DNA from: JBOFDK01 sp051646925
Lineage (GTDB): Bacteria; Bacillota; Clostridia; Lachnospirales; Cellulosilyticaceae
DNA: 64,000 nt
Direction of reading: 5' to 3'
NCBI GenBank assembly: GCA_051646925.1
Contig: JBOFDK010000110.1
Location: 11,171-75,170 of the forward strand
Position numbers and translations under genes: made by a program. The notes under the pieces were generated by a model that ran no database searches, had not been told where the DNA came from, and saw nothing but the letters and a program-made list of their open reading frames with translations. Shown one piece after another: positions 45,533 through 53,554 of the stretch (position 1 is its first letter; each line of letters starts with the position of its first letter).

Positions 45533-46352
45533 CTTGCTTAGGGCTGATTGGTTAAAACTAAAGTGGTCAAAATTGCCTTGGATTACACTATTAGCTGTTT
45601 TAGGGTTACTCCTTATTTATATAAGTGCTGGAGAGGCTGCTTTTATGTCTAGCGGAAATCATCGAGAACTATTAGGTGAAGGCATTGGCTTTGTAAGTGG
45701 ATATTATGGTGATATACAAAAGCCACTTTTGGGAGAAGTGATAAGGACAGCCTTATCTTATACAGCGTTTTTCTGGTTATTAATACTTATATTTAGTATA
45801 CAGTTTTATGCAAAGGAGTACACTGGCAATACGATAAAGTTAGCCATTGCATATGGGCATAGTAGAGTAAAGATTTATCTATCAAAAGTAATTGTAATCC
45901 TTATCTATTCTGCTATTACTTATTCTACATTTATATTAGGTGTATTTACCCATGCAAGTATTTCTATAAACTATCAAGTGCTACCAACAGATATACCTAT
46001 TATCTTAGGTGTAGTGATACTTAATTATTTAGTAATGATTGTATTTATTCTTATAACGTTGTTATTATGTATGATAATAAAAAACACAGGGATTGTAGCG
46101 GCAAGTATGTGCTTTTATACAATTGGTGGAGCCATTGTTTATATGTCGGAATACTACAACCTTCTTAGCAATCAGGTATCGCTACCTGTAAAAGTGTTTA
46201 TAGGAACCCATCCAATGTACTACTGGATGACTATTAGTGCTTATAATTTTAATAATAATATCATAAATGAGACAATTATATATGGGATAGCAGCTAGTAT
46301 AATACTATTTACTACATCATGTATGTACCTAAGAAAGCAAGAAGTCAAATAA
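45525..46352 (+). CDS. ABC transporter permease (BcrB/ABC-2 type)
   Basis: 275 aa with six hydrophobic segments (about 20-38, 78-98, 118-140, 160-185, 195-215, 248-265), the ABC-2 permease layout. An N-terminal LLRADWLKLKWSKLPWI amphipathic stretch is typical of lantibiotic immunity permeases. It works with the preceding ATPase; the coding overlap implies coupling. Confidence 0.85.
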   Translation: MLNLLRADWLKLKWSKLPWITLLAVLGLLLIYISAGEAAFMSSGNHRELLGEGIGFVSGYYGDIQKPLLGEVIRTALSYTAFFWLLILIFSIQFYAKEYTGNTIKLAIAYGHSRVKIYLSKVIVILIYSAITYSTFILGVFTHASISINYQVLPTDIPIILGVVILNYLVMIVFILITLLLCMIIKNTGIVAASMCFYTIGGAIVYMSEYYNLLSNQVSLPVKVFIGTHPMYYWMTISAYNFNNNIINETIIYGIAASIILFTTSCMYLRKQEVK

Positions 46353-46371
46353 GAAAAGGATGTGATCAAAG

Positions 46372-47283
46372 ATTACACTTATTATTATTTTAGGTAGTGG
46401 CATTATTGTGTTACTTACCATATATATCTATATCCTAAAAAGAGAAGTACGGCATATTTCAAAGCAACTTGCTAGTTGTAAAACGGGTAATGGAAAGAAA
46501 AATATTGATATTACACTTATTGATAAGGATATTGAGGCTCTATCAGTAGCTATTAATGAGTATATTACCTTTCAAGAAAATTATAAGATAGATATTGAAG
46601 TACGTGAACGTAAATTAAAAGACTCTATTGCAAGTATTTCACATGATCTAAGAACACCACTGACATCCATTAAGGGGTACCACGGACTATTAAAGAACAC
46701 ACCTTTTTCCACGGAAGATGCAGAGTATATGGATATTATTAATAAGAAAGTAGCCGTGCTCGAAACACTTATCAATGATTTCTTTGAACTATCAATTTAT
46801 GAGTCCGATACGTATGAAATGGAAATGGGAAGAGTAGATGTAACCGCAATTGCAATAGAAGTGCTGATGGAGCACTATGAACCAATTCATGTAAGTCCTA
46901 TTGCGTTTACAGCACATATTCCTGATTACCCTCTGTATGTATATGGCGAACGTACTGCGTGTGAAAGGATTATACAAAATCTAATTTCTAATATGCTAAG
47001 ATATGCCATAGATGAAGCAACGTTAACTTTAAAAAATAAAGATGATAGAGTCTATCTTATAATGAAAAATAGAGCAGAAGAAATAAGTGAAGAAGTGATT
47101 CAAAATATGTTTAATAGATTTTATAAATCAGATAAATCTAGATCGCATAAGGGGACAGGTTTAGGCCTTTATATCGTGAAAACACTAGTAGATAAAATGA
47201 ATGGAGTAGTTAGTGCTAGAAATTGTTTAGACGGATTTATTGAAATATGCATAGAACTTCCGTTATACGATTATAAGGAGTAA
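46372..47283 (+). CDS. sensor histidine kinase of the ABC module (non-standard start likely)
   Basis: HisKA H-box SIASISHDLRTPLTSIKGY, N box RIIQNLISNMLRYA and G box GTGLGLYIVKTL. The only sensor is one N-terminal membrane helix, as in intramembrane-sensing kinases. GTG 46408 would cut that helix in half. Reading back to ATT 46372 gives TLIIILGSGIIVLLTIYIYIL, a complete helix, with AAAAGGA 11 bp upstream; a TGA precedes it. Alternatively GTG 46363 (MIK...) was joined in frame before a 1-bp insertion. It pairs with the regulator at 43840. Confidence 0.8.
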   Translation: MTLIIILGSGIIVLLTIYIYILKREVRHISKQLASCKTGNGKKNIDITLIDKDIEALSVAINEYITFQENYKIDIEVRERKLKDSIASISHDLRTPLTSIKGYHGLLKNTPFSTEDAEYMDIINKKVAVLETLINDFFELSIYESDTYEMEMGRVDVTAIAIEVLMEHYEPIHVSPIAFTAHIPDYPLYVYGERTACERIIQNLISNMLRYAIDEATLTLKNKDDRVYLIMKNRAEEISEEVIQNMFNRFYKSDKSRSHKGTGLGLYIVKTLVDKMNGVVSARNCLDGFIEICIELPLYDYKE

Positions 47284-47323
47284 TCATGAGTACTAGTGGT
47301 ATATAACCCATTGAGGTGAATGT

Positions 47324-47392
47324 ATGCGTAGGCCATCGTTTATGAGTCTAGATACAGTTTTAATACCTAGGAATAATACTAGAAAACAGTAA
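47324..47392 (+). CDS. 22-codon small ORF, possible peptide or remnant
   Basis: GAGGTGAATGT precedes ATG 47324; the frame reads MRRPSFMSLDTVLIPRNNTR then KQ and stops. No homology recognised. It lies between the kinase gene and the abiF promoter and may be a truncated gene start left by rearrangement. Confidence 0.25.
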   Translation: MRRPSFMSLDTVLIPRNNTRKQ

Positions 47393-47407
47393 ATTGCTTA
47401 AAAGATG

Positions 47408-47436
47408 TTGACAACATATATAGGTGCACATATAAT
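47408..47436 (+). promoter_or_regulatory. strong promoter of the abiF small RNA
   Basis: TTGACA (47408-47413), exactly 17 bp, TATAAT (47431-47436): a consensus promoter. Transcription would start near 47443, just before the structured RNA. Confidence 0.85.
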
Positions 47437-47442
47437 ATAATC

Positions 47443-47494
47443 AACAGAGCTTACCACGCCTATCTACGATGCGGACCAGGGTAAGCCTTTTTTT
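47443..47494 (+). ncRNA. abiF-type small structured RNA
   Basis: A GCTTACC (47449-47455) / GGTAAGC (47480-47486) stem encloses ACGCCTATCTACGATGCGGA, which can form an inner CGC/GCG hairpin. A seven-T run (47488-47494) ends it like an intrinsic terminator. It sits between a consensus promoter and an abiF gene, as the known abiF RNA motif does. In related systems such an RNA acts as the antitoxin or regulator of the HEPN protein. About 50 nt. Confidence 0.75.
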
Positions 47495-47511
47495 GTATAA
47501 GGGGATAAAAT

Positions 47512-48390
47512 ATGTGCACTACTAATATTAAGCAGCTAAAAGAGCCTAAAACATATGAGGAGCAACTAGATCTACTAAAAAGCAGAGGTCTAATTGTTAA
47601 GGATGAGAAACATGCATTACATATATTAAAGCGAACAAATTACTATAGACTAAGTGCATATATGTTAACCTATAAAGATGGTAGGAATGAGTTTGTTTCG
47701 GGAACTTATTTTGAAGAAATATATCGTTTGTATGAGTTTGATAGAAAATTTAGAAATATATTACTTGCTATGCTTGAAAAGATAGAGATAGCTTTTCGAA
47801 CACATATTGCATATTTTACAGCACATAAATACGGTCCATTAGGATATAAAGATCCGGCTAATTTTAAAAATGAGCAATATTATAATGAGATGGTGCAGCA
47901 AATAGATAAAGAAGTGGCCAGGAGCAGTGAGCTATTTATAAAGCATCATGCCCAAATGTATGGTGGGAACATACCTGTATGGGCTACAGTTGAAGTTGTA
48001 TCATTTGGACTGATCTCAAAAATGTTTAGGAACCTAAGAGATGATGATCAAAAGGTTATTGCGGCAACTTATTATAATATCAAGAAGGATTATATAGAAA
48101 GTTGGTTAAGATCCTTAGCTACTATAAGAAATATTTGTGCACACTATGGTAGGATCTATAATCGTAATATTAAAATGAATCCTATGTTGTTTAATAGAGA
48201 AAAGAAGATGGGTATAAAAAATAATTCAGTGTTTACAATATTATTTATTATAGGCAAGTTGTTGAAAGATGATGATGAGTGGCAGCACTACATAACTACT
48301 ATAAGGGGCTTAATTGAACAGTATGAAGTTGTCGATTTGCAAGTGTTAGGATTTCCAGATGAATGGGAGGAAATACTTAGGGAACTATAA
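47512..48390 (+). CDS. abiF: AbiF/Abi_2-family HEPN abortive-infection protein
   Basis: 292 aa. The N-terminus TYEEQLDLLKSRGLIV...LKRTNYYRLSAYMLTY is the Abi_2 (AbiD/F) signature, and RNICAHYGR (Arg206-x4-His211) is the HEPN ribonuclease motif. These proteins stop phage growth by RNA cleavage in infected cells. AAGGGGA lies 6 bp upstream. The preceding terminated small RNA means expression requires readthrough or is kept low. Repeat R2 follows. Confidence 0.88.
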   Translation: MCTTNIKQLKEPKTYEEQLDLLKSRGLIVKDEKHALHILKRTNYYRLSAYMLTYKDGRNEFVSGTYFEEIYRLYEFDRKFRNILLAMLEKIEIAFRTHIAYFTAHKYGPLGYKDPANFKNEQYYNEMVQQIDKEVARSSELFIKHHAQMYGGNIPVWATVEVVSFGLISKMFRNLRDDDQKVIAATYYNIKKDYIESWLRSLATIRNICAHYGRIYNRNIKMNPMLFNREKKMGIKNNSVFTILFIIGKLLKDDDEWQHYITTIRGLIEQYEVVDLQVLGFPDEWEEILREL

Positions 48391-48445
48391 TTATACTGGC
48401 AGCCACCCAAAGCAAAATATAGGCTAAAAGGATAGAAAGTTAATA

Positions 48446-48603
48446 GATAAACAAACTACATCAATTATGACTACCACCGGCACTCAACCCATTGCGAAAC
48501 GGTTGTGAAATTAGTAAAATAATGAAGGTAAAATCAAGGCTTACAGGGGTTAGAAAACCTGTAAGCCTTGATTTTTAGTTAGGGGTGGAGTGTGGGGACA
48601 AAA
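48446..48603 (+). repeat. island repeat R2 with terminator
   Basis: It carries the left motif TAAACAAACTACATC, a mini-ORF (MTTTGTQPIAKRL, stop TGA), then the hairpin AAATCAAGGCTTACAGG / CCTGTAAGCCTTGATTTTT (48531-48575) and the right end GTGGAGTGTGGGGACAAA. The hairpin will terminate transcription. Confidence 0.9.
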
Positions 48604-48671
48604 TAAGGGGAAGTTTGGTTTGTACCGAAAATGGGAAGTAGCAAACTTCTTGATAGACGAAATGATAATAT

Positions 48672-48703
48672 GACATGATGTTGTCCTATTAATGTGGTAT
48701 AGT
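48672..48703 (+). promoter_or_regulatory. WYL-regulator operator and -10 before the radical SAM gene
   Basis: The inverted repeat GACA-N6-TGTC (48672-48685) is followed after 12 bp by TATAGT (48698-48703). No good -35 is present, which suggests activator dependence. The same core occurs at 50518 and 52178. Confidence 0.6.
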
Positions 48704-48739
48704 GGAATGAATAAAAGAACAAAAGAAAGGCAATTAAGT

Positions 48740-49606
48740 ATGCATTATGCAAATTATAAAACCATTTTATCCACCCAGAATGGTATCAACTTATATCGTG
48801 GGTGTACCCATGGATGTATTTACTGCGACAGCAGAAGCAAATGTTATCAAATAAAACATGTATTCGAGGATATAGAGGTTAAAAAAGATGCTGCTATTAT
48901 TTTAGAAAAGCAGCTACGTAGCAAAAGAAAACCGTGTATGATTGGTACGGGATCTATGTGTGATCCCTATATTCACCTAGAGGAACAATTAGAGGTTACA
49001 AGACAATGTTTGGCTGTTATAGAAAGATATGGGTTTGGCCTATGTATTCTAACAAAATCATCTCGAATTTTAAGAGATTTAGATTTGCTGAAAGCCATCA
49101 ATAATAAAACAAAGTGTGTTGTACAGATGACATTAACTACTTATGATGAGACATTATGCCGTCAAATAGAACCACATGTAAGTACAACACGAGATAGATT
49201 CAAGGTATTGAATAAAATGAGAGATGTGGGCATTCCAACAGTGGTGTGGTTGGGTCCTTTCTTGCCATTCATAAATGACACAGAGGAAAATCTAACCGGA
49301 CTACTAGAGTATTGCGTAAAGGCTGGTGTACGTGGGATCGTTTGTTTTGGCTTTGGCGTCACTATGCGAGAAGGGAATAGAGAGTATTTTTATGAACAGT
49401 TGGATAAGGTGTTCCCAGGGGTGAAAAATCAATATATCCAAAGCTATGGTGAGTCTTATATGTGTAATAGCAAGAATCATAAACATTTAATGGAGGTTTT
49501 GATAAAGACATGTGAAAAACACAATATACTTTGGAAGCTAGAGGATGTATTTGCCTATTTAAGAAAGTTTGAAATAAAAGAGAAGCAGTTATCACTGTTT
49601 GAATGA
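48740..49606 (+). CDS. SPL-like radical SAM protein
   Basis: 288 aa. The 4Fe-4S motif is GCTHGCIYCD (C-x3-C-x2-C), typical of the spore-photoproduct-lyase-like radical SAM group. NLYRGC, TGSMCDPYI and LTKSSRILRDLD follow. Unlike DNA-repair SPL it is short and lacks a clear extra catalytic Cys near the C-terminus, so the reaction is unknown. ATG 48740 is preferred because the promoter -10 (48698-48703) lies just before the longer reading frame. A WYL regulator follows 14 bp downstream. Confidence 0.85.
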   Translation: MHYANYKTILSTQNGINLYRGCTHGCIYCDSRSKCYQIKHVFEDIEVKKDAAIILEKQLRSKRKPCMIGTGSMCDPYIHLEEQLEVTRQCLAVIERYGFGLCILTKSSRILRDLDLLKAINNKTKCVVQMTLTTYDETLCRQIEPHVSTTRDRFKVLNKMRDVGIPTVVWLGPFLPFINDTEENLTGLLEYCVKAGVRGIVCFGFGVTMREGNREYFYEQLDKVFPGVKNQYIQSYGESYMCNSKNHKHLMEVLIKTCEKHNILWKLEDVFAYLRKFEIKEKQLSLFE

Positions 49607-49620
49607 TGAGGTAAGACGCT

Positions 49621-50514
49621 ATGCAAATCAATCGTTTATTTGAAATTGTATATAGATTAATTTCTGCTGAAAAAATTTCTGCTAGAGAGTTGGCAGAGCA
49701 GTTTGAAGTTTCAACAAGAACCATCTATAGGGATGTAGAAATACTATCATCAGCAGGTATTCCTATATTTATGACGAAAGGGAAGGGAGGAGGAATAGGA
49801 CTTCTTCCAGGCTTTGTACTTAATAAAACAATGTTAACAAGTGATGAAAAAGCAAACATCTTAGCTGCTCTTGAAAGCTTGAGGACAGTAGATGAGACGT
49901 CACTAGACAAGTTACTTAAAAAACTAGGGATTCTTTTTGGTGAACAGAATAAGGGATTTATTCAGATTGATTACAGTGACTGGGGACAGCGTATCAAGGA
50001 ACAGTTTGAAAAGTCTAAAGAAGCCATTTTATCACATAAATTGTTAGTGTTTGATTATGTATCAGCCACTAGTAAAGTGACAAGTCGTCAGGTGGAACCT
50101 TATATTCTATTATATAAAGATAGAAATTGGTACCTCAAATGTTTTTGTCTAGATAAACAAGCATTTAGACTGTTTAGACTAAGTCGTATGAGAAATATGA
50201 AGATATCTGAAGTACGATATATTCCAAGAGAAGAAAAAACAGATATGAAAATAATTCAACCGAAAGCGGTATTAACAGAAATTAAGATGATTATTTCAAA
50301 AGAACAAATGCATAGAGTGCTTGACGAGTTTCATCCTAAAAATGTTGTTAAAAATACTGATGGTAATTATAGAGTGACTATGAATTTTGTTGAAGATGAA
50401 TGGGTGTATGGATATATCTTATCATTTGGATGCTCGGCTACAGTATTGGAGCCTCCACATATAAGGCAGCTCATTAAGGAAAGGTTGATGAAAAGTTTAG
50501 ATAACTATGTGTAA
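49621..50514 (+). CDS. WYL-domain transcriptional regulator (YafY/YobV-like)
   Basis: 297 aa. DeoR-type HTH (SARELAEQFEVSTRTIYRDVEILSSAGIPI, ~18-46), a WYL domain (~140-215, with NWYLKCFC and FRLFRLSRM), and a C-terminal WCX domain. Such regulators respond to small ligands or nucleic acids and often control defence or DNA-damage genes. Operators upstream of the genes on both sides suggest it controls both. Confidence 0.9.
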   Translation: MQINRLFEIVYRLISAEKISARELAEQFEVSTRTIYRDVEILSSAGIPIFMTKGKGGGIGLLPGFVLNKTMLTSDEKANILAALESLRTVDETSLDKLLKKLGILFGEQNKGFIQIDYSDWGQRIKEQFEKSKEAILSHKLLVFDYVSATSKVTSRQVEPYILLYKDRNWYLKCFCLDKQAFRLFRLSRMRNMKISEVRYIPREEKTDMKIIQPKAVLTEIKMIISKEQMHRVLDEFHPKNVVKNTDGNYRVTMNFVEDEWVYGYILSFGCSATVLEPPHIRQLIKERLMKSLDNYV

Positions 50515-50517
50515 TAT

Positions 50518-50550
50518 GACATACAGTTGTCCTATTATACATGCTATTCT
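50518..50550 (+). promoter_or_regulatory. WYL-regulator operator and -10 before the GyrI-like gene
   Basis: GACA-TACAGT-TGTC (50518-50531), then TATTCT about 12 bp on. It matches the arrangement at 48672 (the shared string is ATATGACAT...GTTGTCCTATTA), so one protein probably binds both. Confidence 0.6.
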
Positions 50551-50588
50551 ATTCATGCATAGAGAAAATGATGAGGGAGTTGAGTTAT

Positions 50589-51221
50589 ATGATTTTTGAC
50601 TTTAAGAAGGTTGATAAAGCATTATATTCAAGTAAAGGTGAGCCGCAAATAATAGATGTACCAGAAATGACATATATTGCAGTTAAGGGAAAAGGAAATC
50701 CAAATGAAGTGAATGGAGCTTATAGCCATGCCATCCAAGTATTGTATGCTGTAGCGTATACAATACGAATGAGTTACAAAGGCTCAAGGGAAATAAAAGG
50801 TTTTTTTAAGTTTGTTGTCCCACCACTTGAGGGATTTTGGTGGCAGCAAGATGTAAAGGGAGTTGATTATTCAAATAAAGAGACCTTTAGCTGGATTGCA
50901 GTCATTAGAGTGCCTGAGTTTGTAACAGAGGAAGATTTTAAGTGGGCAGTTGAAGAGGCAACAAATAAGAAGAAATTAGATTGCTCACTAGCAGAGTATC
51001 TTGTGATCAAAGAAGGATTATGTGTACAAATGATGCACAATGGACCATTTGATGATGAGCCTACTACAGTTGTAATTATGGATGCATTTCTAAAGGAAAA
51101 TGGTTACGACAATAACTTTACAGATGAGCGGTTACACCATGAAATTTATCTTTCGGATGCTAGAAAAATTGATCCTGAGAAATGGAAAACTATTATAAGG
51201 CATCCTATTAAGAAAAATTAA
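50589..51221 (+). CDS. GyrI-like small-molecule-binding protein
   Basis: 210 aa from ATG 50589, with GAGGGAG upstream. IIDVPEMTYIAVKGKGNPNE and a C-terminal VQMMHNGPFDDEP...HHEIYLSDARKI resemble the GyrI-like ligand-binding fold in its stand-alone form (duplicated SHS2 modules). No DNA-binding domain. It probably binds or hydrolyses a small cationic compound; this is inferred from fold only. It shares an operator type with the radical SAM gene. Confidence 0.75.
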   Translation: MIFDFKKVDKALYSSKGEPQIIDVPEMTYIAVKGKGNPNEVNGAYSHAIQVLYAVAYTIRMSYKGSREIKGFFKFVVPPLEGFWWQQDVKGVDYSNKETFSWIAVIRVPEFVTEEDFKWAVEEATNKKKLDCSLAEYLVIKEGLCVQMMHNGPFDDEPTTVVIMDAFLKENGYDNNFTDERLHHEIYLSDARKIDPEKWKTIIRHPIKKN

Positions 51222-51308
51222 GAAAATAGATTAGTCCCTAATGAAAATGAGCTATTGCATTAAGATTAATTCACATAGTTATGAACTTAGTACTGCACAT
51301 AAAGGGAA

Positions 51309-51460
51309 GGTAAACAAACTACATTAATTGTGACTAGCACCGGCACTCAATCCATTGCAAAACGGTAGTGAAATTAGTTAAATAGTGAACGTAAAATCAA
51401 GGCTTGCAGGCGTTAAAAAACCTGTAAGCCTTGATTTTTAAGTTAGGGATGGAGTGTGGT
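51309..51460 (+). repeat. island repeat R3 with terminator
   Basis: Left motif GGTAAACAAACTACAT, mini-ORF now starting GTG and broken by TAG (VTSTGTQSIAKR), hairpin AAATCAAGGCTTGCAGG / CCTGTAAGCCTTGATTTTT (one G-U), and right end ATGGAGTGTGG. Slightly diverged from R2 and R4. Confidence 0.88.
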
Positions 51461-51484
51461 GTTTTATAGGGGATTTATTTTGTT

Positions 51485-52114
51485 CTAGGAGTTAAATGAG
51501 GATAATAAGTCCATAAAATACTCCGGATTGCCTGTTAAGTAGTATTGATACCAAGATTCTATAGTTTTAGGGGAATAGATACCAAGATACTCTAGTATTT
51601 GCTTAGCCCATAGTAAGCCACCAGCAGAACTTGCAGTTATCACGTGATGGTCTCTAACGGAAAGGTCGTTTTGAAAAAGTGTATGTCCTTTATAATTTGG
51701 AGAAAAACCATCTAGATATGCTAGGGAGTTACTGGTATGTAAGTAATTATTTAAGATACCTAAATCTGCTAATGCCAAAGTTGCACCGCATATAGCCCCC
51801 ACTAAAGTACCCTTCTTGATATAAGTGATTGCTTTTTCCAAAATAGGTTGGTGCAGAGCGTCATTCCATGTATTTGCACCCGGTAAGAGGAGTGCCGCTG
51901 CTTCATCGTCATCTAGATCAGAAAGGGAATAGTCAGGGGTAATGGTTAGTCCACCTAAACTTTTAATAGGGGATAGGGTGGGTGCAACTGTCTTTAAAGT
52001 GTAATGTGGCATATGATTAGGCAGCATTTGTTGCATGCTTAATGCTTGTAAGATGTAGCCTACCTCCCAATCAGCCATGGTATCTAATAGATAAAGATAG
52101 ATTGTTTTCTTCAT
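51485..52114 (-). CDS. DJ-1/PfpI-family protein
   Basis: 209 aa. The Rossmann-like core has the nucleophile elbow VGAICGATLALADLG (the Cys near residue 109) and an acidic residue upstream (YLLDTMADWEVGY). Members are class I glutamine-amidotransferase-like enzymes (glyoxalase/deglycase, protease or chaperone); the activity cannot be chosen from sequence. It lies downstream of a WYL regulator on the same strand. Repeat R3's terminator lies at its 3' side. Confidence 0.87.
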   Translation of the reverse strand: MKKTIYLYLLDTMADWEVGYILQALSMQQMLPNHMPHYTLKTVAPTLSPIKSLGGLTITPDYSLSDLDDDEAAALLLPGANTWNDALHQPILEKAITYIKKGTLVGAICGATLALADLGILNNYLHTSNSLAYLDGFSPNYKGHTLFQNDLSVRDHHVITASSAGGLLWAKQILEYLGIYSPKTIESWYQYYLTGNPEYFMDLLSSFNS

Positions 52115-52167
52115 GTTGTATTCCTTTCATCAAGGGGTTGTTAGTCGTTCCATGTTGTAGTATAAAA

Positions 52168-52201
52168 CAAGAACAGTGACAACTAGCTGTCACTGTTCTT
52201 G
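52168..52201 (-). promoter_or_regulatory. 14-bp inverted repeat with GACA-N6-TGTC core between WYL and DJ-1 genes
   Basis: CAAGAACAGTGACA / TGTCACTGTTCTTG are perfect arms around ACTAGC. The core has the same GACA-N6-TGTC form as the operators at 48672 and 50518. On the minus strand TATACT follows the TGTC arm by about 12 bp, as in the other two sites. It also overlaps the WYL stop codon and could act as a terminator. Confidence 0.7.
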
Positions 52202-53112
52202 TAAAAGTTTAAAGATTGTTCTAAGTGGTTTTGTATGTGTAAAGCAAAGGAAGAAGGGGACAAGACTCTGACCTTATTACCAAATCCTAAAAGAATAGAG
52301 AAGAGCATAAAATCAGTGCTTTTCATCATAAGTTGGCATAAGACTATATTTTCCTTTTCCTCTAACGTTTTTGAGTAGGGAAAATATTCTTGAAAAAGTG
52401 TTTCTATTTCTTTGAGATATTCTATAGTGACAGATATTGTATTTTTATTACGAGATGCTTCGTGTTTTTTAAGCTCGTTTTCGACATCATAGGCTTGCAG
52501 CCATTTAATGCTATTTAATTGCAAGTTTCTCATACGACTTAGTTTGTACATACGAAATACTTGCGTATCATAATTGTAGCCAAAAGCATACCAGGCATAC
52601 CACTTATAATAGATATGTAAGATGTCAGCGGTTATAAGAGATGATTTATTTTGGGCATTGGTATAGGAAAATGTTACATTTTCTTGAGTTGCAATAGAGC
52701 GTTTTAAAAGAGGGATAAGTGTTGTCACAAGGTTATTTTCAGTTATAACAGACAAATCTATTTCTAAGGGATGATCTAAAGAAGAGGGCATATAGATGTG
52801 CTTGACCTTTTCATAAGTCTCAGTTACTTTTTGATCTCCATAGAGATCTTTAAGTGTTTTTAAGGCTAATATCATATATTCGGAATTGGTAGAATCTATA
52901 AGCTTTTCATTTAATTTATAATCTTTGTTAATAGAGTAGCCACCCTTAGAGCCTATTTCAGAATAGATAGGAATTCCAGCCAAAGTGAGTGTATCAATAT
53001 CCCGAAGAATCGTGCGACGGGACACACTAAACTGCTCAGCTAATACAGTAGCACTTACACAATCTCGATTAAGTATATAGAGTAGGATGCCTATTAATCT
53101 TTCAATTTTCAT
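52183..53112 (-). CDS. WYL-domain transcriptional regulator
   Basis: About 309 aa from ATG 53112 (AAGGAG just upstream). HTH SATVLAEQFSVSRRTILRDIDTLTLAGIPI, WYL-type domain (YKWYAWYAFGYN; FRMYKLSRM) and C-terminal WCX. The longer frame to 53244 would run through the promoter, so it is rejected. It is a paralogue of the regulator at 49621. It presumably controls the adjacent DJ-1 gene through the inverted repeat at 52168-52201. Confidence 0.9.
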   Translation of the reverse strand: MKIERLIGILLYILNRDCVSATVLAEQFSVSRRTILRDIDTLTLAGIPIYSEIGSKGGYSINKDYKLNEKLIDSTNSEYMILALKTLKDLYGDQKVTETYEKVKHIYMPSSLDHPLEIDLSVITENNLVTTLIPLLKRSIATQENVTFSYTNAQNKSSLITADILHIYYKWYAWYAFGYNYDTQVFRMYKLSRMRNLQLNSIKWLQAYDVENELKKHEASRNKNTISVTIEYLKEIETLFQEYFPYSKTLEEKENIVLCQLMMKSTDFMLFSILLGFGNKVRVLSPSSFALHIQNHLEQSLNFYKNSDS

Positions 53113-53143
53113 TTGTATACTCCTTGCATAAAATATTAAGCTT

Positions 53144-53172
53144 ATTGTATCGTGAGTGGGAGAAGACTTCAA
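53144..53172 (-). promoter_or_regulatory. promoter of the WYL regulator
   Basis: On the minus strand TTGAAG (53172-53167), 17-bp spacer, TACAAT (53149-53144), 32 bp before ATG 53112. Confidence 0.65.
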
Positions 53173-53281
53173 CTTATTGTTATACCAAAGGATTAAAAGG
53201 ATAATAGCAGAATGCACATGGCATAATGAATGGGGAAAAGACAATGGATAGATGGTTTGTTCTAGTGTTACAGATGCTTGA

Positions 53282-53357
53282 TATATGGAGTTTTATAATA
53301 GGGAATTAAGATTTGAAAAACATCCTGATACTAAGATAATGAAGGGTAGATAAAATA
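53282..53357 (+). pseudogene. 3' fragment of a retropepsin-like protease gene
   Basis: It encodes ...FYNRELRFEKHPDTKIMKG and a stop. It is nearly identical in sequence to the last ~65 bp of the intact protease gene at 60120-60545 and continues into repeat R4 just as that gene continues into R5. It is the tail of a lost cassette. Confidence 0.85.
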
Positions 53358-53515
53358 GGTAAGCAAACTACATCAATTATGACTACCACCAGTACTCAAC
53401 CCATTGCGAAACGGTTGTGAAATTAGTAAAATAATGAACGTAAAATCAAGGCTTACAGGCATTAAAAAGCCTGTAAGCCTTGATTTTTTAGTTAGGGGTG
53501 GAGTGTGGAGGCAAA
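53358..53515 (+). repeat. island repeat R4 with terminator
   Basis: Left motif GGTAAGCAAACTACATC, mini-ORF MTTTSTQPIAKRL, perfect hairpin AAATCAAGGCTTACAGGC / GCCTGTAAGCCTTGATTTT, and right end GTGGAGTGTGGAGGCAAA. Confidence 0.9.
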
Positions 53516-53554
53516 AATGAAATGAACATGATTATCTATACTATGTAAATAGGT

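Noticed and set aside
46408..47283. GTG 46408 as the start of the cassette B kinase
   Set aside because: It would remove half of the only membrane helix; the frame stays open and hydrophobic back to 46372, with a ribosome binding site before it.
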